Shown here: in pieces, positions 1 through 8,976 of the stretch
Numbering within the stretch: the first letter of the stretch is position 1
Layout: every line of letters begins with the position of its first letter
Source: Caldifarciminota bacterium UBA3079
GTDB taxonomy: Bacteria > Hydrothermota > Tepidihabitantia > Tepidihabitantales > Tepidihabitantaceae
NCBI GenBank assembly: GCA_002366635.1
Contig: DFBN01000143.1
Location: forward strand, 11,380-23,317
Direction of reading: 5' to 3'
Length of the DNA stretch: 11,938 bases
Notes under the pieces: generated by a model
What the model saw: the letters and a program-made list of their open reading frames with translations, nothing else
Told to the model about the DNA's origin: nothing
Database searches by the model: none
Translations under genes and position numbers: made by a program

Positions 1-2843
1 CCTTGTTCGAGGGCAACTTGCTCACCGTCGGATTTCCTGGAAGTAACTAGGCCTTCGTACTTGACTATACCTGAGAACTTTGCAGTAGCCTTGGTCTGCT
101 CGGCAACACGTGCTGACACACCACCTACATGAAAAGTTTTTAATGTAAGCTGAGTGCCAGGTTCACCGATAGACTGTGCTGCGACGATACCACTTGCCTC
201 GCCAATCTCTACCATCCGGCCGGTTGCCAAATTCCGGCCGTAGCATTTCATACATAAACCGTACGGAGCCTCGCAGGTCAATACCGAGCGCACGCGTACC
301 TTTTCAATTCCGTAATCTTCAATCTCCTGCGCTGTCTTATCAGTAATCTCTTCGCCTGCTTCGACGACGACCTCTCCAGACACCGGATTAATGACATCGT
401 CAACAGTGAACCTGCCGACGATCCGTTCCGCCAGTGACTCCACTACATCACCACCCTCGCGCAGCGCCGTTACCTCCTGACCCAGAATTGTACCACAGTC
501 TTCCATGGTAATCACCACATCCTGCGCCACATCTACGAGCCGCCTGGTAAGGTAACCGGCCTCAGCGGTCTTGAGCGCGGTATCGGTCAATCCTTTGCGG
601 GCACCATGTGTCGACATGAAGTATTCCCAGACCGACAGCCCTTCGCGGAACGAACTCTTAATCGGCGTCTCGATAATCTCTTCTCCAACCGAACGGCGCT
701 GGGGCTTTGCCATGAGACCACGCATTCCGCCGATCTGAGAAGCCTGGGTACGGGAACCACGAGCACCAGAATCAATCAGCATATAGACAGGGTTGAAACC
801 CTCTTGGTCCTGGACCAGTCGTTTCATCAATGCCTCTTCGACTTCAGCAGTAGCCAAAGTCCAGGTGTTAACGACAATGTTGTACTTTTCTGCATCGGTC
901 ATCAGCCCGCGTTCGTATGCCCGGTAAACCTTCTGGAGCGTTCGCTCGCTCCGTTTCAGAATCTCATCCTTCTCTTTCGGCACCGCCACATCGTCTATGC
1001 CTATGGAAAGGCCGGACCGGGTGGCCATCTCAAAACCAAGGTCTTTGATATCATCCAGGAATTTAACAGTAATATCGGTGCCGAGCTCACGGGCACACCG
1101 GTCTATCAATGCTACCAGTTTATCCTTGGTAAAGGTATCATTCACAAATCGCAACTCATCGGGCAGAATTTCGTTAAAAATAACCCGTCCGGCATTGGTC
1201 TCGATGAACTCGCCCTTATACCGGAATTTAACCGGGTCGTGAATATTGAGTTCGTCAAGGTCAAAAGCAGAACGGACGGTCGCAAAGTCATCAAAATAGC
1301 GCTTCGCATCACCACGACTCGGCTGCAACTTGGTCATGTAATAAATCCCAACAACAATATCCTGGGAAGGCACCATCAAAGGCCGACCATGGGCCGGCGA
1401 CAGAATATTATGTGAAGACAATGTGAGTACCGCTGACTCGATTATTGCCTCGGGGGTAAGCGGCACATGAACAGACATAGTATCGCCGTCGAAGTCAGCA
1501 TTGAAAGGCGGACACGCCAGCGGATGAAGACCAATCGCCCGCTGCTCCGACAATCTGGGAAAGAAAGCCTCAACCGATACCCGGTGCAGAGTAGGTGCGC
1601 GGTTCAGCAAAACCGGATGGTCGCGGGTAACCTCCTCAAGCACCTCCCAGACCTCAGGTGCTTCTTTGCGGTACATACTCTTGGCCCCCCGTTCGCTCTC
1701 TGCCAATCGCTGTTCCTCGAGCTTCCGCAGAATCATCGGCTTGAACAGCTCGAGAGCCATTTCCTTTGGCAAACTGCACTCATGAAGTTTCAGTGTTGGG
1801 TCAACAACAATAACTGACCTCCCAGAGTAATCAACGCGCTTACCCAGAAGGTTCCGCCGAAAACGTCCCTGCTTGCCGCGCAGAGCCGCACACAATGACT
1901 TCAAAGGACGGTTACCCCGTCCACGCACAGGACGAGGCCGGGTTTCGTTGGAAAAGAGTGTATCAACTGCATCTTGAAGCATCCGTTTCTCGTTCTTCAG
2001 GATAATCTCCGGAGTTTTGATTGACATCAAGTGCTTCAGCCTGTTATTACGCACGATTACCCGCTTGTATAAGTCGTTGAGGTCAGAAGTAGCATATCTT
2101 CCACCTTCCAAAGGCACCAGGGGTCTCAGGTCTGGCGGTATGATAGGCAGAACATCGAGAATCATCCACTCGGGACGCGCGCCTGAACTCCTGAAGGCCT
2201 CCACAACCCGTAACCGCCTGAGTAACTCAAATCTCCGTGAAGTTTCGTGCTTAATCCTGGCACGCAGCTCCGCTGCCAAATCATCAAGCTCTATCCGACT
2301 CAGAAGGGTTTTAAGAGCAGGTGCCCCGGTGTCCGCTTCAAATCCCTCAAAACGATGTCCGTTCTCCCGGTATTCCTCCTCAGAAAGAAGCTCCATTTTC
2401 TTGTAAGGTGATTCACCCGACTCAATCACAACATACGCTTCATAGTTCAGGACCGTCTCCACCTGGTTGATGGAAAGCGCAAGCATTAACCCGACCTTTG
2501 ACGGCGGAACTTGATAGAAAAGGGCGTTGGCAACCGGGACAACCAGTTCGATATGACCCATCCTGTAGCGCCGGACCGCAGAACTGGTCACCTCGACTCC
2601 GCAACGGTCACAGACTATCCCCTTATATCTGATCTTCTTGTACTTCCCGCAATTACATTCATAATCCTTTACCGGACCAAAAATCCGCTCGCAGAACAAA
2701 CCATCCCGCTCCGGTTTTTGAGTCCGGTAGTTAATCGTTTCAGGCTTGATAACTTCACCATACGACCAGTTGCGGATAGTCTCGGGTGATGCTATCCGCA
2801 ATCTGAGGGCGTCAAAATCCTGAAAAGCGCGGTCATTAATCAT
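1..2843 (-). CDS. rpoC: RNA polymerase subunit beta-prime, 3' end beyond window
   Basis: Largest catalytic subunit of RNA polymerase; 947 complete codons are present and the gene runs off the window (E. coli RpoC is 1407 residues). The start ATG at 2843 overlaps the rpoB stop as ATGA, with GGAGG seven bases upstream inside rpoB. Visible landmarks are the first zinc site (C63, C65, C78, C81), the NRAPTLHR motif, the catalytic NADFDGD loop with metal-binding D450, D452 and D454, a bridge helix around DSGARGS (D691), the second zinc site (C783, C857, C864, C867) and the trigger loop with TFHVGG (H905, matching E. coli H936). After the trigger-loop histidine the sequence resembles the start of the SI3 insertion of Gram-negative RpoC. 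Oddities are T455 where bacteria normally have Gln after NADFDGD, and K902 where E. coli has R933. Identity is certain. Confidence 0.98.
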   Translation of the reverse strand, partial: MINDRAFQDFDALRLRIASPETIRNWSYGEVIKPETINYRTQKPERDGLFCERIFGPVKDYECNCGKYKKIRYKGIVCDRCGVEVTSSAVRRYRMGHIELVVPVANALFYQVPPSKVGLMLALSINQVETVLNYEAYVVIESGESPYKKMELLSEEEYRENGHRFEGFEADTGAPALKTLLSRIELDDLAAELRARIKHETSRRFELLRRLRVVEAFRSSGARPEWMILDVLPIIPPDLRPLVPLEGGRYATSDLNDLYKRVIVRNNRLKHLMSIKTPEIILKNEKRMLQDAVDTLFSNETRPRPVRGRGNRPLKSLCAALRGKQGRFRRNLLGKRVDYSGRSVIVVDPTLKLHECSLPKEMALELFKPMILRKLEEQRLAESERGAKSMYRKEAPEVWEVLEEVTRDHPVLLNRAPTLHRVSVEAFFPRLSEQRAIGLHPLACPPFNADFDGDTMSVHVPLTPEAIIESAVLTLSSHNILSPAHGRPLMVPSQDIVVGIYYMTKLQPSRGDAKRYFDDFATVRSAFDLDELNIHDPVKFRYKGEFIETNAGRVIFNEILPDELRFVNDTFTKDKLVALIDRCARELGTDITVKFLDDIKDLGFEMATRSGLSIGIDDVAVPKEKDEILKRSERTLQKVYRAYERGLMTDAEKYNIVVNTWTLATAEVEEALMKRLVQDQEGFNPVYMLIDSGARGSRTQASQIGGMRGLMAKPQRRSVGEEIIETPIKSSFREGLSVWEYFMSTHGARKGLTDTALKTAEAGYLTRRLVDVAQDVVITMEDCGTILGQEVTALREGGDVVESLAERIVGRFTVDDVINPVSGEVVVEAGEEITDKTAQEIEDYGIEKVRVRSVLTCEAPYGLCMKCYGRNLATGRMVEIGEASGIVAAQSIGEPGTQLTLKTFHVGGVSARVAEQTKATAKFSGIVKYEGLVTSRKSDGEQVALEQ

Positions 2844-5800
2844 ACCGTTTCCTCCGTGTGCTCCGGGATCAACTCAAGCCCGAGACCCTGAAGTTCCTTA
2901 ACCAGCACTGAGAACGAAGCTGGCGGTTTGGGCCGCGGTGGATTCTTGCCCCGTATAAGAGCTTCGTAAAGAATGCTGCGCCCTTCGACATCGTCTGACT
3001 TTATCGTCAGCATCTCCTGCAATGTGTGGGCAGCACCGTATGCCTCCAATGCCCAGACCTCCATTTCACCAAAACGCTGACCTCCAAACTGCGCCTTCCC
3101 ACCCAGCGGCTGTTGAGTTATCAACGAGTAACGACCGGTGGACCTGGCGTGAATCTTATCATCAACCATATGAATCAGTTTCATCATGTACATGATGCCC
3201 ACCGTCGCCTTCCCGTCAAAAGGCTTACCGGTCCTGCCATCATAGAGCGTAATTTTGCCATCCTCAGGCAAACCGGCTTTTCTCAATTCCGCCTTAATTT
3301 CTTCGGGCGTGGCGCTCTGGAAAACGGGACAGACGGCCTGATATCCAAGCACCTTTGCCGCCCATCCCAAGTGAGCCTCAAGCACCTGACCAAGGTTCAT
3401 CCGTGACGGCACGCCCAGAGGATTGAGGATCATATCAACGGGCAAACCGCGCATATTCCGAACAGTCTCACTTTCTCCCTTGCTATCAGAAGCAACTGAA
3501 ATATAAGGCATATCCTCAACCGACAGCACTTTCGAAACAACACCTTTGTTGCCATGACGGCCCGACATTTTGTCGCCGGGCGAAAGGCGGCGTTTTTGGG
3601 CAATGAAAATCGTAATCCACTTCAGCACGCCGTGAGGCAATTCGTCACCACGAGAAACTCGTTCTACTTCCAACTGCTTCTCATGCTCAGCCTGAGCCAA
3701 GGCATCATCATACTCCTTCAGAATAGCACGAATCTTCCCCTGCCGCTTTGGATTTGAAACCAGTTGTTCATAATTGCGGACTCTATCGAATCCCTCTGAT
3801 TCAACGAATTCGTCCATCATCGGATGACCGGCCTTGTGCAGAATCCGTCCTCTGTTATCCTTGGCCGGAGCGGCCGCCTTCTGTCCACGCAAGATATTAC
3901 GTAGTTTCTCATTTCTGCGTTCCAGCAGAAACTGCTTTTTCAATTCGTACCCGCGTTCTGCCTCGGCCGCCCTTTCCTTTCCCAGTCGCCGTGACATCGC
4001 ATCGCCAACCTTCCGGCTGAGAATCCGTCGGTCAACCACAACACCGAACACACCGGGGTTAACCCGCAGCGAAGTGTCCTTTACATTGGACGCCTTCTCA
4101 CCGAAAATCGCACGGAGCAGCCTTTCCTCGGGCGTGAATTCCGTTTCTCCCTTGGGTGTTATCCGACCAACCAGGATATCATCGGGCCCTACTTCTGCAC
4201 CAACACGGATGACCCCAAACTCATCCAGATTCCGCATGTCCTCCTCGGTCGCACCAGGTATATCGCGGGTTATTTCCTCGGGCCCGAGTTTGGTTTCCCG
4301 TGCCTGGATTTCAGACTCAAGAATCTGGATAGAAGTAAAAGCATCCCCCTTGAGCAGATTCTCGGAAACGATAACCGCGTCTTCGTAATTATACCCGCGC
4401 CAGGGCACGAAGGCGACAAGGACATTGCGCCCCAGAGCCAACTGTCCATCGTCGGTAGCCGGGCCGTCAGCCAGAAGGTTTCCTTTTTTCACCCTGTCAC
4501 CCACCCGCACAACCGGACGCTGCGAAAGGCAGGTGTACTGGTTGGACTTCTTGTACTTACGCAGTTTGTATTCAGCGAGCTCATTTTCACTGCGCACCAC
4601 GACCGTGCGGGAATCCACACTGGTCACGACACCACTCTCTTTGGCCAGCAAGACCGCACCCGATTCGACAGCAAACTTGCCTTCTACACCGGTGGACACC
4701 AGCGGCTTTTCGGGCAGAAGCAGCGGCACACCCTGACGCTGCATGTTCGCACCCATAAGTGCCCGGTCCGCATCATCATGCTCCAGAAACGGAATCAGAA
4801 TTGTCGAAGGCGAAAACAACTGCCGGTGCGAAACATCCATGAAGTCAACCTGGTCTGGAGATACGGTAACCACATCCCCTTGCCAGCGGCAAATGATATC
4901 TTTCTCAGCAAAACGGTGGTCTTGGGTCAATTTACTGTTGGCTTGAGCAATGGTATACCGTTCTTCTGTCTCAGGACTAAGGTAAACCTCCTTGCCTTTA
5001 CCGATAATGACCCTGCCATCGTGAACCGGCCAGTAGCAGGCATTCAGAAAACCGTAACGGTCTATCTTGGTATAGGTGGCCACGGTTGAAATCAAACCGA
5101 TATTCGGCCCCTCAGGGGTTTCAATCGGGCAAATCCTCCCGTAGTGGGAGTAATGAACATCCCGGACCTCAAAGCCAGCAGTTTCTCTGGTCAATCCACC
5201 CGGACCGAGTGTTGAAACACGCCTCTTATGCGTCAATTCGGCAAGCGGATTGGTCTGTTCCATGAACTGACACAACTGATTCTGAGTGAAGAACTTCATG
5301 ATGGAATTGGCAACCACCCCGGTGTTCACAAGTTCCTGCGGGTTTAGATGACTCTCGTCGATAAATGCGGCCCGCTCACGGATATTCTGGGCCAATTGCA
5401 GCAGCGCCACCCGGAATTGATTCTGCAGCAATTCTCCCACCTGCTTTACCCGCCGGTTCCACAAGTGGTCAACATCGTCCGCCTGGATGCGCACAAATTC
5501 ACTGGTCGGCTTGGCACCCAACTTGCGCAGCAGTCGTTCCGCTTTTCCCCCTTCTTCTTCACTGGCATAAACCAGCTCGAGGTGCCCGAGCCGTTCATGC
5601 CAGAAAAGGCCTCCGGGCTCCAATCCACGAGTTTTCAGCCCCTTGAGAACAGAATCCCGCTTGCTGGAATCATTGAGCGAACAACTTATACGAGAGTAGC
5701 GTCCCTCCCCTGCGAACCGCAGCAAACGGGAAATGATTACCAGCACATCGTCCTTCAAAAGACCGGTCTCGCTAAGAGGCACCTTGGATATGAGCCGACG

Positions 5801-6802
5801 GTTGAGTTTGTATCGGCCCACTTCGCTCAAATCGAATCGCCGACGGTCAAAAAGCATCCCAAGGATAACATTCTCTGCCATCTCGATGGAATGAGGGGCT
5901 ATCGACCGCAAGCGGTAATAGATCTGTTTTATTGCATCCTCTTTCGACCCCGCCTTGTCTACCCGGATTGTGTTAGCAAGTATATCAAGCCCGGGCGGTT
6001 CACCACTGACCACCCAAGCCTTGGAAATCCCTTTGGAGGCAAGAAACTCAAGCGAACCTTCTGTAACATACTCACCGGCCTTGGCATACGTTGCTTCTTC
6101 ACCCTCTCCTTTTATTTCCTTGGCAATCAACTGACCAGGAGCCAGCTTCTTTTGTTCTACTCGGAAAAGCCGCCCGATGACATCCTCATGCCCGAAACCG
6201 ATGGCCTGCAGGAAAGTAGCCGCAGAAATACGCCGCTTCCTATCCAACAAGACTACCATATTCCGGTGCTTATCTACAATTACCTCAAACCATGCACCGC
6301 GTAAAGGCACCAGCAATGCGGAGTACTCTTTCTTGCCGTGAGTGAAGTAAATCCCTGGTGACCGGTGCAACTGGTTCACTACCACCCTCTCAACGCCATT
6401 GATAATAAAGGTCCCCTTAGGTGTCATCCAGGGCAGGTTACAGAAAAACACCGGCTGTTCGATGATGTCACTTATGCGGTCTGACTCTTCCCCGAACTCC
6501 TTTTTGGTCAGCCTGAAGACGATATTGAGAGGCACGGAGTAATTCACGCCTTTGGCAATTGCTTCGTCAGGCGTGTATTTGGACTCGCCGAAGTTGTAGC
6601 TCACGTACTCCAGACGGAAATTATTGTGAACATCCTCCACCGGGAATGTTTCTTGAAATACCAATTCGAGTCCGCGACGCTTCCGCTTCGAAGGCTCAAT
6701 ACCGGCCTGAATGAAATCGGCAAAAGAGTTAAGCTGCAACGAAAGCAGGTTCGGAATCTCTAAGAAATTACCGCCCTCAGAGAAATCCTTCTGCTTCATC
6801 AT
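2840..6802 (-). CDS. rpoB: RNA polymerase subunit beta
   Basis: Second catalytic subunit of RNA polymerase, 1320 residues (E. coli 1342). The rifampicin-pocket segment starts at Q509 and continues through FMEQTNPL to HKRRVSTLGPGG. It is followed by the invariant CPIETPEGPNIGLI block, and near the C-terminus by KMSGRHGNKG with the catalytic-region lysines. An SI2-like insertion precedes KMSGRHGNKG, as in E. coli, and an SI1-like region (roughly residues 215-285) is shorter than in E. coli. Unusual features are about 70 extra residues (369-441) just before DDVDHLWNRR, and Trp448 in place of the usual Gly of DHLGNRR. The start is the first of two ATGs because GAGG sits eight bases upstream. The rplL TAA abuts the ATG with no gap, so no rplL-rpoB attenuator of the E. 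coli kind can exist here. Confidence 0.99.
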   Translation of the reverse strand: MMKQKDFSEGGNFLEIPNLLSLQLNSFADFIQAGIEPSKRKRRGLELVFQETFPVEDVHNNFRLEYVSYNFGESKYTPDEAIAKGVNYSVPLNIVFRLTKKEFGEESDRISDIIEQPVFFCNLPWMTPKGTFIINGVERVVVNQLHRSPGIYFTHGKKEYSALLVPLRGAWFEVIVDKHRNMVVLLDRKRRISAATFLQAIGFGHEDVIGRLFRVEQKKLAPGQLIAKEIKGEGEEATYAKAGEYVTEGSLEFLASKGISKAWVVSGEPPGLDILANTIRVDKAGSKEDAIKQIYYRLRSIAPHSIEMAENVILGMLFDRRRFDLSEVGRYKLNRRLISKVPLSETGLLKDDVLVIISRLLRFAGEGRYSRISCSLNDSSKRDSVLKGLKTRGLEPGGLFWHERLGHLELVYASEEEGGKAERLLRKLGAKPTSEFVRIQADDVDHLWNRRVKQVGELLQNQFRVALLQLAQNIRERAAFIDESHLNPQELVNTGVVANSIMKFFTQNQLCQFMEQTNPLAELTHKRRVSTLGPGGLTRETAGFEVRDVHYSHYGRICPIETPEGPNIGLISTVATYTKIDRYGFLNACYWPVHDGRVIIGKGKEVYLSPETEERYTIAQANSKLTQDHRFAEKDIICRWQGDVVTVSPDQVDFMDVSHRQLFSPSTILIPFLEHDDADRALMGANMQRQGVPLLLPEKPLVSTGVEGKFAVESGAVLLAKESGVVTSVDSRTVVVRSENELAEYKLRKYKKSNQYTCLSQRPVVRVGDRVKKGNLLADGPATDDGQLALGRNVLVAFVPWRGYNYEDAVIVSENLLKGDAFTSIQILESEIQARETKLGPEEITRDIPGATEEDMRNLDEFGVIRVGAEVGPDDILVGRITPKGETEFTPEERLLRAIFGEKASNVKDTSLRVNPGVFGVVVDRRILSRKVGDAMSRRLGKERAAEAERGYELKKQFLLERRNEKLRNILRGQKAAAPAKDNRGRILHKAGHPMMDEFVESEGFDRVRNYEQLVSNPKRQGKIRAILKEYDDALAQAEHEKQLEVERVSRGDELPHGVLKWITIFIAQKRRLSPGDKMSGRHGNKGVVSKVLSVEDMPYISVASDSKGESETVRNMRGLPVDMILNPLGVPSRMNLGQVLEAHLGWAAKVLGYQAVCPVFQSATPEEIKAELRKAGLPEDGKITLYDGRTGKPFDGKATVGIMYMMKLIHMVDDKIHARSTGRYSLITQQPLGGKAQFGGQRFGEMEVWALEAYGAAHTLQEMLTIKSDDVEGRSILYEALIRGKNPPRPKPPASFSVLVKELQGLGLELIPEHTEETV
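2851..2855 (-). promoter_or_regulatory. Ribosome binding site of rpoC inside rpoB
   Basis: GGAGG lies in the last codons of rpoB, seven bases before the rpoC ATG. With the ATGA stop-start overlap it fixes the rpoC start and suggests that beta and beta-prime are made by coupled translation. Confidence 0.8.
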
Positions 6803-7195
6803 TTACTTTACCTCGACTTTTGCGCCGACCTCTTCCAGCTTCTCCTTTATTTTCCCGGCTTCTTCCTTAGACACATTCTCTTTCACAGCACTCGGGACAC
6901 TGTCGATAATCGCCTTCGCCTCCTTGAGACCAAGCTGAGTCAATGCCCGCAGTTCCTTGAGCACCTGGATTTTCTTCTCACCCACCGAGGTCAGTGTCAC
7001 TGTAAACTCGGTCTGCTCTTCAAGTTGCTCTTCGGCCGGGGCACCAGCAGCCCCAACCGGTGCGGCACCTGGAGCCAAAAACGCCGGGCCGGTAATCTCG
7101 AACTTCTCCTTCAGTTCCTTGACAAGCCTGGCCAGCTCAGTAACAGTAAGTCCTTCGATCATTTCCATAACCTGCTGGATTTTATCTTCTGCCAT
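6803..7195 (-). CDS. rplL: 50S ribosomal protein L7/L12
   Basis: Stalk protein that recruits translational GTPases to the ribosome, present in several copies bound to L10. With the chosen start it is 130 residues. The N-terminal helical dimerisation region begins MAEDKIQQVMEMIEGLTV. An Ala/Pro/Gly-rich hinge lies around residues 37-60. The C-terminal globular domain has the typical LGLKEAKAIIDS and VSKEEAGKIKEKLEE segments and ends in EVK. Two ATGs lie in tandem (7198 and 7195); AGGAGG is one base from the first and four from the second, so the second is more likely. The longest gap in the operon (85 bases) precedes it, and the strong ribosome binding site fits the need for more L12 than L10. 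Confidence 0.97.
   Translation of the reverse strand: MAEDKIQQVMEMIEGLTVTELARLVKELKEKFEITGPAFLAPGAAPVGAAGAPAEEQLEEQTEFTVTLTSVGEKKIQVLKELRALTQLGLKEAKAIIDSVPSAVKENVSKEEAGKIKEKLEEVGAKVEVK
6811..6814 (-). promoter_or_regulatory. Ribosome binding site of rpoB inside rplL
   Basis: GAGG within the final codons of rplL lies eight bases from the first rpoB ATG and eleven from the second. This favours the first ATG and ties rpoB initiation to translation of the rplL end. Confidence 0.65.
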
Positions 7196-7199
7196 CATT

Positions 7200-7205
7200 C
7201 CTCCT
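7200..7205 (-). promoter_or_regulatory. Strong ribosome binding site of rplL
   Basis: Perfect AGGAGG. Spacing of one base to the ATG at 7198 and four to the ATG at 7195 decides for the second start. It is among the strongest in the operon, consistent with the excess of L7/L12 over L10. Confidence 0.8.
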
Positions 7206-7210
7206 AACGG

Positions 7211-7225
7211 TTATATCAAATATAA
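7211..7225 (-). repeat. AT-only inverted repeat in the rplJ-rplL gap
   Basis: Six-base arms TTATAT/ATATAA around a three-base loop, five bases upstream of the rplL Shine-Dalgarno. As RNA it is a weak all-AU hairpin that could tune access to the ribosome binding site, or it may be chance in an AT-rich gap. No convincing -35 lies at the right distance to make it a promoter. Confidence 0.3.
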
Positions 7226-7283
7226 ACGACATTCCAGATTCGACCTAGAAGCAGCAATCTTCTCGGCACCAAAATCAAACAAA

Positions 7284-7820
7284 TCAACTACCTGTCGGCA
7301 TACTTTCTTTACGCCCCTTGAGTTGGTCAAGCACATAAACAAACTCGCTCGTAATCCTTTCCAGACCCGATGCCAACTCCCAAACCGGGCTCGCGAGCGT
7401 ACCCACCACCTGGCCGCGCAACTCATCCTTGGTAGGCAGGCTCGCGAGAAACCCGAACTGTTCTGCAGGATAAACCGCATCATCAACATAAGCACCCTTC
7501 ACCTTCAAGGCCCTAAGTTTCCCTGCCATCTCTTTGATAATGCGTGCCGGTGCAATCGGGTCTTGGGCCGCAAGAACAAGCGAAGTCGGCCCGTGCAGAA
7601 AATCGGCTACCTCATTACCAAAACCGCTCTGGTCCAGTGCCCGCAACGCCAACCGGTTCTTTACTACTTTTATCGTTGCGCCGGCTTTTCTCAGACTGCG
7701 TCGCAAAGTGTTAAACTCATTGGCCCCGACTTTAGTGAAGTCGAGAAAATAAAACGCCGATGCCTGACTGACTTGCTCCTTCAGTCTGGCAACTTTCTCA
7801 GCCTTTTCCTCTTTGGGCAT
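7284..7820 (-). CDS. rplJ: 50S ribosomal protein L10
   Basis: Base of the ribosomal stalk; its N-terminal domain binds 23S rRNA and its C-terminal helix carries L7/L12 dimers. It has 178 residues, close to the family length. The N-terminus (MPKEEKAEKVARLKEQ), the LRRSLRKAGATIKVVKNRLALRA segment region around residues 39-61 and the GPTSLVLA strand are typical. The start ATG follows the rplA stop TAG by one base, with a purine-rich AAAGGGG upstream. In E. coli, L10 controls its own operon through a long leader before rplJ; here no such leader exists, so any feedback must act elsewhere, possibly in the 85-base rplJ-rplL gap. Confidence 0.97.
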   Translation of the reverse strand: MPKEEKAEKVARLKEQVSQASAFYFLDFTKVGANEFNTLRRSLRKAGATIKVVKNRLALRALDQSGFGNEVADFLHGPTSLVLAAQDPIAPARIIKEMAGKLRALKVKGAYVDDAVYPAEQFGFLASLPTKDELRGQVVGTLASPVWELASGLERITSEFVYVLDQLKGRKESMPTGS

Positions 7821-7821
7821 T

Positions 7822-8532
7822 CTACACCCCTTTCCGGACCTTCTCGGTCAATTCGCGCGTATCCACGCGCAACCCGGGCCCCATCGTTGAAGAAAGCACT
7901 AGATTTCTGATATACTGGCCTTTGGCCGCGGCTGGCTTTGCCCGAATCAGTTCTTCCACAAAAGCCCTCACATTATCCACCAGCATACCGGTATCGAATG
8001 AAACCTTACCCACAAGTCCATGGACATTACCCGTTTTGTCGGTCCGATAATTTATTCGGCCGGCCTTAAGGGCCCGCACAGCACTGCCTACATCGAATGT
8101 CACCGTCTTTGTCTTGGGCGAAGGCATCAACCCCTTCGGTGCAAGAATTTTCCCTAGTCTTCCGACAACCGGCATCGTATCAGGAGTTGCCACAGTCATG
8201 TCGAACTCGTGCCAGCCACCCTTTATCTTTTCAGCGAGGTCTTCAAACCCGACATAATCAGCTCCGGCAGCACGCGCCTCGTCTTCTTTCTCTCCTTTGC
8301 AGAACACCAGAACCCGCACATTTTTGCCGGTCCCGTGCGGTAACTCGACCGTTCCACGCACCACCTGGTCCTGCTTCTTCGGGTCAATACCCAGCCGCAC
8401 TGCAACATCAATCGATTCGTCAAACTTGGCCGTGGACTTTGATTTCACAATCTCCACCGCTTCCTCCAGACCGTGCTGACTCCGCCGTTCAAACTCTTCT
8501 GTGAGCGCTCGATACCTCTTGCTTCGTTTCAT
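7822..8532 (-). CDS. rplA: 50S ribosomal protein L1
   Basis: L1-stalk protein that helps release E-site tRNA and in many bacteria represses the L11-L1 mRNA. It has 236 residues (E. coli 234). Signature stretches are [32 protein letters not shown] and the [12 protein letters not shown] region. The start is ATG at 8532 rather than the in-frame TTG one codon upstream, because GGAGG is four bases from the ATG and only one from the TTG. The ATG shares its A with the rplK stop (TGATG), a coupling junction. Confidence 0.97.
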   Translation of the reverse strand: MKRSKRYRALTEEFERRSQHGLEEAVEIVKSKSTAKFDESIDVAVRLGIDPKKQDQVVRGTVELPHGTGKNVRVLVFCKGEKEDEARAAGADYVGFEDLAEKIKGGWHEFDMTVATPDTMPVVGRLGKILAPKGLMPSPKTKTVTFDVGSAVRALKAGRINYRTDKTGNVHGLVGKVSFDTGMLVDNVRAFVEELIRAKPAAAKGQYIRNLVLSSTMGPGLRVDTRELTEKVRKGV

Positions 8533-8960
8533 CAATCCTCCACCGAAAGTCCCATTGTATGGGCGGTTCCTTCAATAATCCTCACCGCAGCTTCAATATC
8601 GTTTGCATTCAGGTCTTTCATCTTCCGCTCCGCAATTTCCTTAACCACTTTCCGGCTGACAGAACCGACCATGGCGCGGTTGGGCTCGCCCGAACCCTTG
8701 GCAAGACCGGCCGCCTGCTTCAGGAGTACAGACGCGGGTGGGCTTTTGGTCACAAAAGTGAACTTCCGGTCCGCATAGATGGTTAATACAACCGGAATCA
8801 CCATACCCGGCGGTTCCTTCCGTGTGGCATCGTTGAAGGCCCTGATGAACTCCCCGATATTCACACCGTGCTGACCCAATGCCGGGCCAACGGGCGGTGC
8901 CGCGGTCGCCTGGCCGGCAGGAATCTGAAGCCTCACGATAGCCATAACCTTCTTTGCCAT
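8532..8960 (-). CDS. rplK: 50S ribosomal protein L11
   Basis: Protein of the GTPase-associated centre, at the stalk base with 23S rRNA. It has 142 residues, identical in length to the E. coli protein. The N-terminal domain contains [16 protein letters not shown] with the conserved prolines of the thiostrepton-binding face. The C-terminal RNA-binding domain contains [14 protein letters not shown] and ends in the [14 protein letters not shown] segment. AGGAGG lies eight bases before the ATG. The 16-base gap after nusG leaves no room for a separate promoter, so it is read from the upstream transcript. Confidence 0.98.
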   Translation of the reverse strand: MAKKVMAIVRLQIPAGQATAAPPVGPALGQHGVNIGEFIRAFNDATRKEPPGMVIPVVLTIYADRKFTFVTKSPPASVLLKQAAGLAKGSGEPNRAMVGSVSRKVVKEIAERKMKDLNANDIEAAVRIIEGTAHTMGLSVED

Positions 8961-8976
8961 GATTCGCTCCTCCTAA

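Noticed and set aside
606..1415. Plus-strand open frame (269 codons) opposite rpoC
   Set aside because: Antisense shadow of the bridge-helix and active-site coding region.
5348..6304. Long plus-strand open frame (318 codons) opposite rpoB
   Set aside because: It lies wholly antisense to well-conserved rpoB codons, has no recognisable domain, and is a shadow of the real gene's codon bias.
7199..7283. Possible internal promoter before rplL (TATATT or TATAAC)
   Set aside because: The gap is AT-rich, but no -35-like hexamer sits at 16-18 bases; the strong ribosome binding site suffices to explain raised rplL expression.
6957..7910. Plus-strand open frame (317 codons) opposite rplL, rplJ and the end of rplA
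   Set aside because: It spans three conserved minus-strand genes, is low-complexity where opposite the L12 hinge, and has no independent support.
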